Source: Cristatella mucedo (taxonomy: Eukaryota > Bryozoa > Phylactolaemata > Cristatellidae). From it: a stretch of DNA of 64,000 bases. The stretch lies in NCBI GenBank assembly GCA_009760855.2, contig WPIO01000063.1:617501-681500 (forward strand), read 5' to 3'. The notes below the pieces were generated by a model. It was not told the DNA's origin. It worked only from the letters and a program-made list of their open reading frames with translations, and made no database searches. Both the position numbers and the translations under genes were made by a program. Shown here in pieces: positions 1 through 10,544 of this stretch (positions are counted from its first letter, which is position 1; every line of letters starts with the position of its first letter).

Positions 1-385
1 GTGGCAGCATGCAACAGTGTCAGCACTCATAAGTTCATAACGGACGAATCCCAGGGACCCACTAAATGCTATCCTAAATAGGTACATTTTTTAAGTTTTT
101 TTTAATGTGGTCAAGTTAGGGAATGTCATGACGCAGGTCGGGAGTAATTTCCAGGCTTTGGGAGCATACGAACTAAATGCACGGTCTCCAAAGGATTTGA
201 GGTTTGTACGAGGTATTGGTAAACTGTTGGATTCCGAAAAGCGGGTGGTACGATGCTTGGCCTGGTTGGGGGGAGTAGGTCTGATAGGAGGCTGGAGCCA
301 AAGAATAGAGGGACCTAAAAGTGAGCGACAAAACCTTGAAGCCGTTGCTTGACTGGGAGCCAGTGTGGATCTGTGAGAAGTGGCG
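1..385 (-). mobile_element. LINE family A fragment, 3' part (cut by window edge)
   Basis: Antisense copy of the 3' end of the non-LTR retrotransposon called family A here. Read on the minus strand it gives the family's C-terminal protein signature, with an APKAWNS-like block in the best copies, followed by its 3' UTR. The (ATT)n tail lies beyond the left edge. The match is to at least a dozen other copies in the window, for instance 27802-28512 and 43375-43830. The copy is 5'-truncated and has no intact frame. Confidence 0.8.
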
Positions 386-813
386 GCGGCGGCCGCAGCA
401 GCAGCAGTGCTATGGAGCTAGCCCGAAATACGCCAACAAGAAAGGTGTAAATACTTCGCACCGAGGGAAGGCACCGAATTTGCTTACACTCGCAGGAAAT
501 GCCAGCGTCGTCGCGTCTACTCTCTAGCCGTCGCCCGGCGGCACAGCTGCCGCATGTCACGTCCCGCTTGACGGCGCCGGGGCGGCCGAGGGGCGGCTAG
601 TCTCCAGCCGCAGTACGTGGCAGTGGCTCCGGATGCTCCCAGTGCATCCGCTCGAGCATCCGCTCTCGCTGGCAGAGCGAGCCGCGTAGTGGACTCGCGC
701 ACTGCGCCGAACATCCGAGAGATAGCCACCTTGCTGACGCTGTGCAGCTAGTTCGGCGCCATGAGACATAGTTGACTCGGAGCACGCTGGTCTAATTACA
801 TTTTTGTGAGTTT

Positions 814-815
<2 letters not shown>

Positions 816-886
<71 letters not shown>
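816..886. repeat. (TC)n microsatellite
   Basis: An uninterrupted 71-base TC dinucleotide tract. It can form polypurine/polypyrimidine structures such as H-DNA. No gene was recognised next to it. Confidence 0.97.
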
Positions 887-888
<2 letters not shown>

Positions 889-1473
889 AAGCGCGCTGTG
901 ATCGGATCTTGTAAATATTTTCTGTGGATCGAGGGCTAGGTTTATCCTTCGTGCTGACATGAGGAGGTGCATGATACGAGCTCGCCAACGGAGAATGTTG
1001 ATGCGCTGCAGCTGTGCGTGCTTTCTCGCTGGTAGCAGGCTAGGCAATGGAGAAATGAATTTGGCGCTAGTCAGTACCAGCAAGAAATGGTACAAAGTCC
1101 AAAAACTCCGTGCTGAACGGCCTCGTTCGGTTGATGAGCATAATACGCGGGTAATTTGGTGCCGTAAGTTACTAGCCGTAAGTACTCGCGAGCGCCCCCC
1201 CCCAGTGTTCCGCTCATTTTTAGTAGTTCATCTCTCTCAAATTGAAAAACCCAGACAATCCTGTACAAGTCTTGGCCTAATAAGTTTTTCTCGCCAATTC
1301 TTACTGGAGTTACTGTAGTTACTTTCCCTACAGGTGCTCAGGCGTCCAATCCGTCACGGAAGAATCCGGACTGCACTGTGCAGCTTGACTTATCCATGGG
1401 GCGAAAGATGGATTAAAACATTAAAGGAAAAACAAGCCAACTGTCAAGATTCTTCACCTCCATCCAAGGCCCT
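887..1473. other. Unassigned sequence
   Basis: No recognisable gene or repeat. Short open frames of up to about 120 codons occur but their products resemble nothing I know. A nine-base C run sits near 1197. Confidence 0.4.
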
Positions 1474-1655
1474 ACCGCCGCCGCCGCCACCCGCCGCCGC
1501 CACCCGCCGCCGCCGCCGCCGCCCGCCGCCGCCGCCGCCCGCCGCCGCCGCCCGCCGCCGCCGCCCGCCGCCGCCGCCGCCGCCCGCCGCCGCCCGCCGC
1601 CGCCCGCCGCCGCCGCCGCCCACCGCCGCCGCCTGCCCACCGCCGCCGCCCGCCC
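1474..1655. repeat. CCG/GCC trinucleotide-rich tract
   Basis: About 180 bases of CCG/GCC triplets with regularly spaced extra C bases that shift the triplet register. Open frames cross it on both strands (poly-Pro/Ala/Arg or poly-Gly/Ala), as expected from triplet repetition, so they are not taken as genes. The G-rich minus strand could form hairpins or quadruplexes. Confidence 0.92.
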
Positions 1656-2050
1656 GTATCCAGGCACACAATATCCTAGGAACGCCGCAGCTTGGTGTGT
1701 TCGCAGGTCTGTGCCAAGCCAGCAAGGTTAGAAGCGGCCAGACCGATACCATTTTTGCAAGCGCAAGAAGTGTTTCGACCTGTATTTGCTGTTCAAGCGG
1801 AAGCTATTAATTAAAAACCTCAGCAGCAAGGTGACCGATTCGAGCTTGCTTCCTTTGTAAACAACTTTCACTTCCGCAGTTCAAAGGCGTGTGGAACGGC
1901 CTCGGTGCTTTCTCGTGCAGCCCATTAAGGATCGAATTACAGCAGTCTAGTTTTGATAAGGAAATAGCACGAGCCAGACGCTCCAGCGTAGAGTGGTGCC
2001 CAGAGCGGCAATATTACGAAGCTGGACGGCCACGAAATGAGCGACGCTTC

Positions 2051-2247
2051 CATAAAGCACTGCAGGCTAGGGTCAGAGGCGAAATAGCACTCGGGTTTCA
2101 GGCAAATTCGGAAGGGGCAATTAGATCTAACGGTGCAACTAGACCTTTCCCATAAAGCACTACCGGCTAGGGTCAGAGACAAAACTACCCCTTCGGTTTC
2201 GAGCAGATTCGAAAGGGGATATTAGATCTGACGGTGCAACAAGATAG
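2051..2247. repeat. Two-copy tandem duplication, period about 100 bp
   Basis: The segment starting CATAAAGCAC at 2051 recurs at 2151. Both copies share GGCTAGGGTCAGAG and, near their ends, TTAGATCT followed by ACGGTGCAAC. The copies have diverged by scattered substitutions, so the duplication is not recent. No coding function was recognised. Confidence 0.85.
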
Positions 2248-2249
2248 TC

Positions 2250-5009
2250 ATCAGCGCAAAGACGACAGTCGGGGATCACGGCAGTCAAGTTTCGCCTGCC
2301 CGACCGCAGGAGTTCAGTTTTGTCTTCGGTTGGCTCCAGGAGGGCCACAATACGTATATGAACGTGTACGTACCTCATAGAGACAGTAGTTGAATGCGTT
2401 ACATCGCAGCATTTAAGTAAAAGAGAGAAGTGGAGATGGAGGTGTTGTCGGTATTGAAACTGCGAAGCCGCCTCGCGTCACGCGATAGCAGTCGGCGTCT
2501 TCTTCGCGTCCACAGGAGTGAGGGCTACGATCGGAACCAGTTTGACACTGGGCCGTGGAGACTAACGGTGGAAGGCAGCTCAACTTTTGCAGCAAGTGCC
2601 TAGGCAGAGATTGATTTCTCTGAATACATGTGTTTTCTTGTTATTTTTACTATCATTATTCCATCACGATTTCATGGTCAGCATTGTCGGAATCGCACCG
2701 CAGATCCAGACGGGTCAGCGCTTTCAACAACAGCAAACGGTTCTTTTGGGGCAACGATGCCGCCCAGCCCAGCCCAGCCGCACGCCCAGCAGAATTCACC
2801 CGTCTCTCCGTGGAATGGAGTCTCCGAAAACCCGACCGAAGTTCGTCGCCAGGCTAGCGCTCGCTTGCGTTGGAGGGCACATTGGGTTATGAGCACAATT
2901 TTCAAGAACTTTGGGCGGAAAGGAAAGAAGTGCTGTAGGCCTGCAATTGCCGAGCGCAGTGCATTCCTAGTGCAGGCTTCCTTGGAATGGATCGAATGGG
3001 AGCTGCCTCGAGCGGAGCGATGCGTTAATGATGAGCCGGCGAGGGCGACGGTGCACGTTCGCATCGGCGAAATCGAGTGAGAGCTGAAAGAAAACAAGCT
3101 CGGATTCGATTTGACACTGCGCCAAAACAGATAGAGAAGCAGCCCTAAAATACTAGATCATTGGCTGCACCATTTTTTAAGCAGCGGCTGCCTGAGAAAC
3201 GATTTCAGAGGCGTCACGCGGGTGGCTGTAAATAGGCAGCTGCTATCGGCCAACTGGGGATGGCTGCACCCGGCCGAAGACCTATTAGACGTTGGCATGC
3301 TGTCGTTGCCTTGCTTGCGCGAATAGAAGCTCAAACCGTAAGCGAGATCTAAACACGGAAACTTTCGAAATGAGCAATCGGAATGCCGGCGTGGTGTCGA
3401 AATACGGTCGGGGTTGAATGAGTCGGCACTTTCTTGCTTGGGCTACCAGCACACATAATGCAGCACGACGCGGTAGTAGCACTACAAGAGAGCACCTAAC
3501 CTCATTGCAAATGTCACAAGTCCCATTGGCTGCATATCTGCCGTCTAGTCTCTACGTGTAATGGTGTCGAGAAAGTGCCGGCTCGAAGGGCCTGGCCGGA
3601 GATGCTCTGCGAAATATCGCCGAACCGGAATCTGCTGGAGAGTGAGCCCCGGCGCCGCCTGTCTAGCGGCTGTCTGTAGCGAGAGCCCAGACATCGCCCA
3701 GTTGGCAGCCCATCAAGCATCAGCCGTGCCTTCGTAAAATGGCCGCAGGTGCAACGAGCCGCCGCGACAGGGCACACCCGCCGGCCGGCGGGTCCGAATC
3801 AGCTGACAGCAGGGCCGACAGCAGAGCTGCACCGCCCAGAGCTGCAGGGGTCTTCCCCCCCCCCGTAGCTGGTGTTGCCTCAGCTGCGGCTAAAACGCCA
3901 GCCAGTCCGTGGTCGGGGCTCATTAGGGCAGCAGGAGGTCGCCGAAGTCGCCGCCTGCTGTCAAAGGACTGGAGCGGCCGACTGGAGTGCGCGACCGGTG
4001 ACATTGAGCGACTCCTTAAGTGAAAGCAACTGTCTCTCTGGCTCTCGGAGAGGAGCTATCTCTTGGCGGGGCTCTGCCTACCTAGCGCAGCTAACGAGCA
4101 GCACCTGATACTTCGACCCATGCCGCCCAATTGGGCCCAATTGCGTCCGGCGGTTGAGGCAGCTGCAGAGGTGGCAGCAGCAACAGCAGCAAGAGGTCTC
4201 AAATTGCCGCTGGTGAGGCGGTGGCACCACCCCATCCTCAAAAGAAATGATGTTGCCTAAGTGGACGCGTCGATAATACTCGTACGACTACATTGAAGAC
4301 CTGAGCCTTCAAAGAAGTCAGGAACAAGGAGGCTATCAAGTAAGACTGTCAAGGGCGACTATTGAGAAGAGCTTCTAGCCCTCTGCTGCCCCTCGCATTT
4401 TCTCGAATTCTCTCGCATTTTCGGTGAAATAAGCTAGCTCCACCTCCTCCCCCTCCGAGCACTACCAGCGCCTGGTTCGATTCAGCCGGTTCTTGTGAAC
4501 CTTTTGAAAGTCATAACGTAATTGAATTTCTTCAATCAATAATCCATGCATATATTTCACACAACTGAAGTTCATGGTCCTTCGAAGCTGTCCGGACATT
4601 TGGTGGCAGCCCGTTAAAAGTCTGCTAGCCTTGCTTAACTCGCAAGCTGAAGGGCCGTTTTAGAAGAATTGAAACGTAGAGCCCTGGCACGTATCCTAAC
4701 AAAGAGCAGAAATATTAAGCGGATAAAAGCGGCGAATCAGCAAGCATGGCGCTATGCTAGCAGCCTGCTCTGCCAGTGGATAGAGAGCGGCGTCAAAATA
4801 AGTGCATCAGCCAGTCAGCAGTTCAAATTCACTGAAATGAATTCCGGGCGTAAGCTAAGATTACGGAACTTGCCAAGTTCGCACAGTTTCAAGTGTCATA
4901 TTCAGAGGTATTTTTACTTAAACTAGCACATATCGCCCCATCTTCAACTGGGCTGTGACCCTTTCAGGCACTCCCAACCACAATGTTATTATGATATTCA
5001 TGAGTCCAG
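2250..5009. other. Unassigned, GC-rich in part
   Basis: No gene recognised. The stretch 3500-4260 is GC-rich and contains ATGGCCGC at about 3739 within a 94-codon open frame of low-complexity Ala/Arg/Ser/Pro. That could be a 5' exon or a CpG-rich promoter, but nothing identifies it. The 150-codon frame at 2628-3080 has no recognisable domain. Confidence 0.35.
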
Positions 5010-5130
5010 TCAGTGGGGGGATGCCGTGACGTCAGTCACGAGCAAGTTCGAGGTTTTGAGACCATGTGAACAATAAATATTCATAGCGTCTGAGCTTGGT
5101 TCGAGCAGCTGAATGACTTGAGTCAGAAGA
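5010..5130 (-). mobile_element. Decayed LINE family A scrap
   Basis: Contains the minus-strand block around GGGGATGCCGTGACG that in other copies precedes the family A C-terminal region. It is heavily diverged and joins head-to-head with the plus-strand copy at 5185. Confidence 0.45.
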
Positions 5131-5184
5131 GCAGTGATACAATGTCAGCCTGTGTGTCAAGTAGTTGGTGTAGGTAGGCTGAAG

Positions 5185-5848
5185 GAATGCATTTGTGACA
5201 TCACGTCTTGACTTCTGTAACTCTCTCCTTGCTGCCCTACCAGTATGTGCAATCAGGTGCTTACAGCTGGTGCAAATCTCCGCAGCTAGGCTTGTCTGCT
5301 GTGAGTGTCGAAGTTGCCACATCATCTCGCCGACCTGCACTGGCTACCAGTCAAGCAACAGATCGACTTCAAGGTTTTGTCGCTCACTTTTAAGTAACTT
5401 CATTCTTTGGCTCCAGCCTATCTCTAAGGTCTACTCCCCCACCAGGCCAACCACCGTACCACCTGCTTTTCGGAATCCAACAGTCTACCAATACCTCGTA
5501 CAAACCTCAAATCCCTTGGAGACCGTGCATTTAGTTTGTATGCTGCCAAAGCCTGGAACTCACTCCCGACTTGTGCCACAACATCCCTGACTTGACCACA
5601 TTTAAAAAGATCTTTAAAACGCACCTATTGAGGACAGCATTTCGTGGGTCCCTCTGATGCGATCTTTGTGTGCTTATGCATGCAGACCCTGTGCATGTCA
5701 CCCCAAACCATGCCATTCATGTTGTTTATCAAGCATGATTTTACTCACCATTCAATCGCGTTTCCCTTTGCAGCAAATGTAAAGCGCCTAGAGAGAGATT
5801 AACTGAGGGCACTTTATCATGTGTATCATTATTATTATTATTATTAAG
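5185..5848 (+). mobile_element. LINE family A, 5'-truncated copy with (ATT)n tail
   Basis: The plus strand encodes, across frameshifts, the C-terminal portion after the reverse transcriptase (around RLDFCNSLLAALP and CAIRCLQLVQ, later KPGTHSRL). The family 3' UTR follows, then AAAGCGCCTAGAGAGAGAT and an ATT repeat at about 5828-5846. No catalytic RT motifs are present, which is typical of a 5' truncation on integration. Confidence 0.88.
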
Positions 5849-5854
5849 GAAGAG

Positions 5855-6100
5855 AATGAAGGGACCTTAAAGAGTGACAGATCCTTGGAGTCACTCAGCT
5901 GCTTGATGGAGAGCCAGTGCAGGTCGGTGAAAAGTGGTGTAATGTGTTCGCCAGCCTCCCCTGCAGGAGGACAGGGGGGCCGGAGTTCTTGGCTACATGC
6001 CAAGACCTGTTCTCTATGCACTGCATGAGCTTACAGAGTTAGTGGATCACCCTACCCGTTGGCAGCCAAGTTTCTGTGGCCCAGCCTAGCTGCTTGAGGT
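5855..6100 (-). mobile_element. LINE fragment, family A-related
   Basis: The minus strand reads HITPLFTDLHWLSIKQ, matching the HITPLLADLHWLPVKQ block of the better copy at 27802-28512. The remainder is rearranged. Confidence 0.6.
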
Positions 6101-6119
6101 AAACGCTGCCGATCTGATA

Positions 6120-6930
6120 GGCAGACACAATCTTGACACCTCGTGTACTACTCATACAACGCATATCCATCCTACTTGACGGTTCTCTTGCAATTACCTT
6201 CTGACAGCATTCGGTTGCTTGCAGCACTAAGCCATCTGCAGGCTCTCGGTTATTGAAAGTAGCTTTTTATAGCTGTCGGCTAACCAACCTGCTTCATAAA
6301 AACCGGATGTGTTTTCTTGCCGAGACACTGGCGATTTTCTGCACGAAGGGTCGGCCGACGGATGATGGTGGAGTGTGCGGTGGCATTCAAGTTCCCCCTG
6401 CCGTTTTTCGTTACTGCAGCACAGCTGTCCGATAACTGCATATCCGAACTCTGCTGCAGCAGATACTGGATAGCAGTGTGGCTCACGGACAGCATGCATG
6501 CAGTCTTCTCATCCAGCGCGAGCTCTGAGAGCTCGGAGAGCTCGGAGAGCTCGGAGTGGTGGCCGGAGCAAAATGCCTGCAGGAAGTCGTGCTCGAAGTG
6601 ACCTCGCTGGACCCTTGTTCGATTAGGTCTACATCAGTTCGACCGTCTGCTCGTTTTGCTGTGCCTGGACTCGTTAGGCAACACCTTGTGTTCATTCGAG
6701 AAGCTCTCTTGCTACTGTGTTCTCGATTATGCAAGGACACTGAACTTGCCCTGGGCTAAACGCTCACAAGCCCGCGAGAGTTATTCATGCGCATCAGCAT
6801 CTCAAGCTGTCCTGTGATTTAATTAAACTGGCAACACCGGCCTTGCCCTGTCACCGAGGTTTGTAGGTGGCTTGTGTGTTATTACCACTACTTTTAGAGC
6901 TAATCACTTCATCGTGGCAGCACTTCTGGA
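6120..6930. other. Unassigned sequence with a 9-bp tandem repeat
   Basis: The unit GAGCTCGGA is repeated about four times between 6528 and 6558. It is a GAG/CTC-rich microrepeat coding for Ser-Glu dipeptides in one frame. No gene was recognised. Confidence 0.5.
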
Positions 6931-6934
6931 GTAT

Positions 6935-7960
6935 ATGATGACCTTGTCATGATGTGGCCTTGTCCTTATGTGACCTTGTCATGCTGTGCTGACTTAGGGA
7001 AAGTCTCTCTGCTTGCTTTGCAGGATCTATCTGCAGCATTTGATACTACGTATCAAAAAGCCCTTTTTGGGTGCCTTACATCACGCCGAGCCTCACGGGC
7101 ACTCTAGTGAAGTGGGAGATTGCAAATTGTACTGACTATGTGAGAGACTTCTGAGCATCGTGCTTCCTCTGCAGCAATTGTAAAGCACATAGAAAGAGAC
7201 TGAGTTCTCTGAGGGCAGTTTATCAAATATAGTATTATTATTATTATTATTGGTGTCAATGGGCAACAATCTGTCGAGGAGCCTCTAAATACGGGGAACC
7301 GCAGGGCTCCTTGCTTGGTCTACTTCTTTTCACAATTTGTTCTCTTCCTGTTGTAATGCAATCGTCTGGCACAAAGACCATTCGATTGTGCTGCCTTTGC
7401 AGCAAATTTAAAGTGCCTAGAAAGAGATTGAGTTCTATGAGGGTGATATAACAAATAAGCTATTATTATTACATATAACACACAGCTGTATCTATGCTTT
7501 GATCCCTTCCTGCCTTGAAGCATATGAAACTCTTTCTTCCACTCCCTTGCTGCATGTATTGGTGACGATTGCACTTGGATGGCAGCAAACTTTCTCAAAA
7601 ATTGAAAGACGATCAAATCAACTCCTAGTTATGGGCTATCCTCATAATACTCAGAAATTTGACAAACTAACCCTCAAAACGGGCTCGGCCAGAATATCTC
7701 CTGGAGCATCTGCACAAAATGTGGCAGTCCTGTTCCAAAGTGACCTTTCACTGGACAACCATATCAGCCCCACTATCAAGTCTGCCTAATTACAGCTCGC
7801 GAAATATTGCTAAAATGTGCGCCGGCTTAGGCTGGGATACCGCATTAAAGCTTATCTGTGCACTTATGACATCCCTGTATCGACTTCTGTAGCTCGGTGG
7901 TCTTCTGGCCAGTGCAACAAGGTGCCTAGAGTTGGTGCAAGACTCCACACCGAATAATTA
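6935..7960 (+). mobile_element. LINE family A reverse transcriptase remnant with nested tails
   Basis: Three pieces of the same RT domain occur in order. Near 7020 is a LQDLSAAFDT-like block, equivalent to the LLDLSAAFDTIDH active-site region of other non-LTR RTs. Near 7290-7350 is a broken GVPQGSLLG-type block. Near 7620-7790 is LVMGYPH followed by FQSDLSLDNHIS. Between them sit two short plus-strand family 3' tails, at about 7150-7250 and 7375-7475, each with its own ATT repeat. All frames are broken. Confidence 0.75.
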
Positions 7961-8009
7961 TTTTCCTAGCTATGCATTGTCCCAATTATTCATCTGTATC
8001 AAGTCGTTC

Positions 8010-8225
8010 AGCCGTGCCTCAGAGTTCCAGGCTTTGGGAGCATACGAACTAAATGCACGGTCTCCAAAGGATTTGAGGTTTGTACGAGGTATTTGTAGAC
8101 TGTTGGATTCCGAAAAGCAGGTGGTACGAAGCTTGGCCTGATGGGGTAGTATATCTGAGAGATAGGCTGGAGCCGTAGAATGAAGAGACCTGAAAGTGAG
8201 CGACAAAGCTATAAGGCCATTGGTG
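8010..8225 (-). mobile_element. LINE family A 3' fragment
   Basis: The minus strand encodes SLTFRSLHSTAPAYLSDILP and then AFSSYAPKAWNSE, the family A C-terminus. There is no tail on the 3' side, so the copy is truncated at both ends or has been cut by a later event. Confidence 0.8.
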
Positions 8226-8269
8226 ACTGTTGCTCTGCAATGCCCATGAGGTCAAACGCCAGGCTAGAC

Positions 8270-9684
8270 TGCTTTTTCGGCTCCACGTCGGCTTGGTCAA
8301 GCGAAGCAAGGTCTCGTGATGTCGGTTGCTGCATGTGGGTCACGCTGTAAGCGTAAGCAAATGGGCGGACACCACAATGATGATGCTCAGGGCACTGCAG
8401 CAGCAGGCAAGTTGGCGGACATCATTACTTCCTCAGACGGCCATACAGCAGTTCGTGACAGCCGAGTCCTAAGGGCCCGATGCTGCGACGGAAATAGTTT
8501 GCTGCGCAAAGAAGCCTTGTAGCGATAGAGACCAACGCTGAATCGATCGATTGGGCACTGCTGTTGCAGCCTAGATAAGCACTGATGATGATGGCCGCTG
8601 GTGAGCCGCTCTGTCCCGTCAGCCACCACGAGCAGCTGGGCCGAGCAAGAGCGAGGGGTCGGGGAACCTTCGCTTGGCCACACCTTCACTGGCCGGTGGC
8701 AGCCAGTTGGATCAGCATCGATCAGCTGCTGGCGCCTGCAGCTCCCCGGGCAAAATTGCTCCGGCATGATTGATGCAGCCAGCGACTGGCAAAGGATTGC
8801 ACAAGGAACAGCTTCGACGATCTGCTGTCAAGTCAGCCACCGGACCGAGTCTGCATCGTCGAGCGATAAACTCGAGCCTGTGCCAGGATATGCCAAAGCT
8901 GGACATGCACGCTGCTGAACCGGCACAAGTGGCTGACCTAGCGCTGCCCGTCTTCGCGTATGCCACACTGCCTGCACACCGAACATCAAGCTCGGCCTGT
9001 CTGATAAGTGCTGCAGAAGCCCGGATGCCAGTGGCAGCAAGGTGCCTGAACAGATGCAGCAACAGCAGCGGCACTGCTATGCATGTCAAGGAGACGGCCA
9101 TCGCCTCCTCCTGATTGGCAGAGGAAAGCTTGCATCGATGCCAGCGTCACCGAGCAGCTGTCGACGCTGCAGCCGAATGCACACCTGCGTCTTGCTCGCG
9201 GCAGAGCAATTCATCTTCATGCCAACAGCAGCCTTCCGAGTGAGGGTAGACCCGAAGCAAAGCAAGGAGCTGACATCAGCTCGATGTCTGCACACGAAGG
9301 CAAAGGAGGGGCAAGCAGCCGAGCTGGCGCCACAGTGAGCGCCACTCCCCACTCCTTCTCGGTGGGAGTGTGGCCGTCTGGGAATTCGAATCTGAAGCTA
9401 CACGTGCAGCTTCCTGATAGGCAGGCTCTTCTCTCTCTCACTCGGTGCCTTCGGTCTTGGTCTGCCAGCCCAGCCCACCTACCACGAGCTCCACACCTCT
9501 CGGCCTGCTGCTGCCTGCAGCGCTCCCATGCTGCCCTTCCAGATCTCCAACGAGAGAGCATGCCCAATGGCATCGCCTCCACACACCCACGCTGGCCCAT
9601 GTCAGCTAGCTCTGCTTGCACTTAACAGCTCTGCGGTATTCGAATTGGCAGCATCATCATTAGCTCGAATCATTAACCGGATCA

Positions 9685-9687
<3 letters not shown>
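8270..9687. other. Unassigned, GC-rich, CAG/GCA-rich
   Basis: Overlapping open frames of up to 180 codons lie on both strands. They are mutual shadows in a GC-rich region with frequent GCAGCAG motifs. I recognise no domain, splice pattern or repeat family. Confidence 0.35.

Positions 9688-9739
<52 letters not shown>
9688..9739. repeat. (TC)n-(AC)n compound microsatellite
   Basis: A 43-base TC tract runs directly into a short AC tract. Confidence 0.96.
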
Positions 9740-10180
9740 AACTGGGTGTTTCCGGCAACTGTGGCCAACTGCTGCTTCGCACTAGAGTATCTACGATCGC
9801 AAGCCACTTCAACCTCTTCAGTGAGGCTGAGCAAAAACCGGTCTCGACGGACGTCTGCACGTGGGCGGGACCGCTTGCGGTTCACCAAAGAACGATAGGG
9901 ATATAGAGATACAAATAAGGTTCTCTTGACACGTCTATGCTGGCACAGAGACGATGAAGTACGATCACCACGACAGTGCCATGCACAGGCCTTTCTGCAT
10001 GCTGCTGACCTGACATGCCTGACAGCACCGCTTGACCTAAGATCTCTTCGATAATTGGATAATGCAGGTCACGATTGGCTCGTGGGTGCACACCTCCACG
10101 ATCGCTGGCAGCCGTTGGTCCCAGACCATTAGCTGGTCACTTCGAAGAGGAGGCAACAACAAAGTCGTCCCGGGTGTCGC

Positions 10181-10345
10181 GTTGTTAGCTGATTTTTAAC
10201 AGCCTCATTTATGTAGTGGCAGAAAGGCCTAAACGGCTATAACCTCCCGCTTGCACAGGTTAATAGATCGCCACAGTGGGACTCAAGCCCACGATCCGAG
10301 TTGTGAAGAGCACCTTACCCCTGGGCTAAGACCAGGGGGCACCCA
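10181..10345 (-). mobile_element. SINE type 1 (tRNA-derived)
   Basis: On the minus strand a tRNA-like head with the B-box-like GTGGGCTTGAGTCCC is followed by GCGATCTATTAACC, then GGCCTTTCTGCC, and ends in AGGCTGTTAAAAATCAGCTA. The same order occurs in several other copies, for example 14335-14525 and 62985-63160. This head plus a conserved body marks a Pol III retroposon rather than a tRNA gene. Confidence 0.8.
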
Positions 10346-10544
10346 AACTCAACCGAAAATGCAGGAAAGCCAAGCCGAGCAGCATCTATTAGCGTTAGGG
10401 CAAGTGTGAATGCTTAGCGAACATTCGACAAGCATAATGCCCAGAAAGGGTAAGCCCTAACATGCCATCAGCAGAGGCTTGGAGCCAGAGTATGCCACGG
10501 GACAATGAAACTCATTTAAGCACTGCCCCTGGAGCCGGTAGTGT

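Noticed and set aside
1334-1810. A 158-codon proline/arginine-rich frame
   Set aside because: It is produced by the CCG tract, which also opens several minus frames.
2628-3080. A 150-codon plus frame as a gene
   Set aside because: It overlaps a 139-codon minus frame in GC-rich DNA and has no recognisable domain or splice context.
9083-9625. A 180-codon plus frame
   Set aside because: Mirrored by 134- and 88-codon minus frames. Composition is like the surrounding GC-rich sequence and nothing is recognised.
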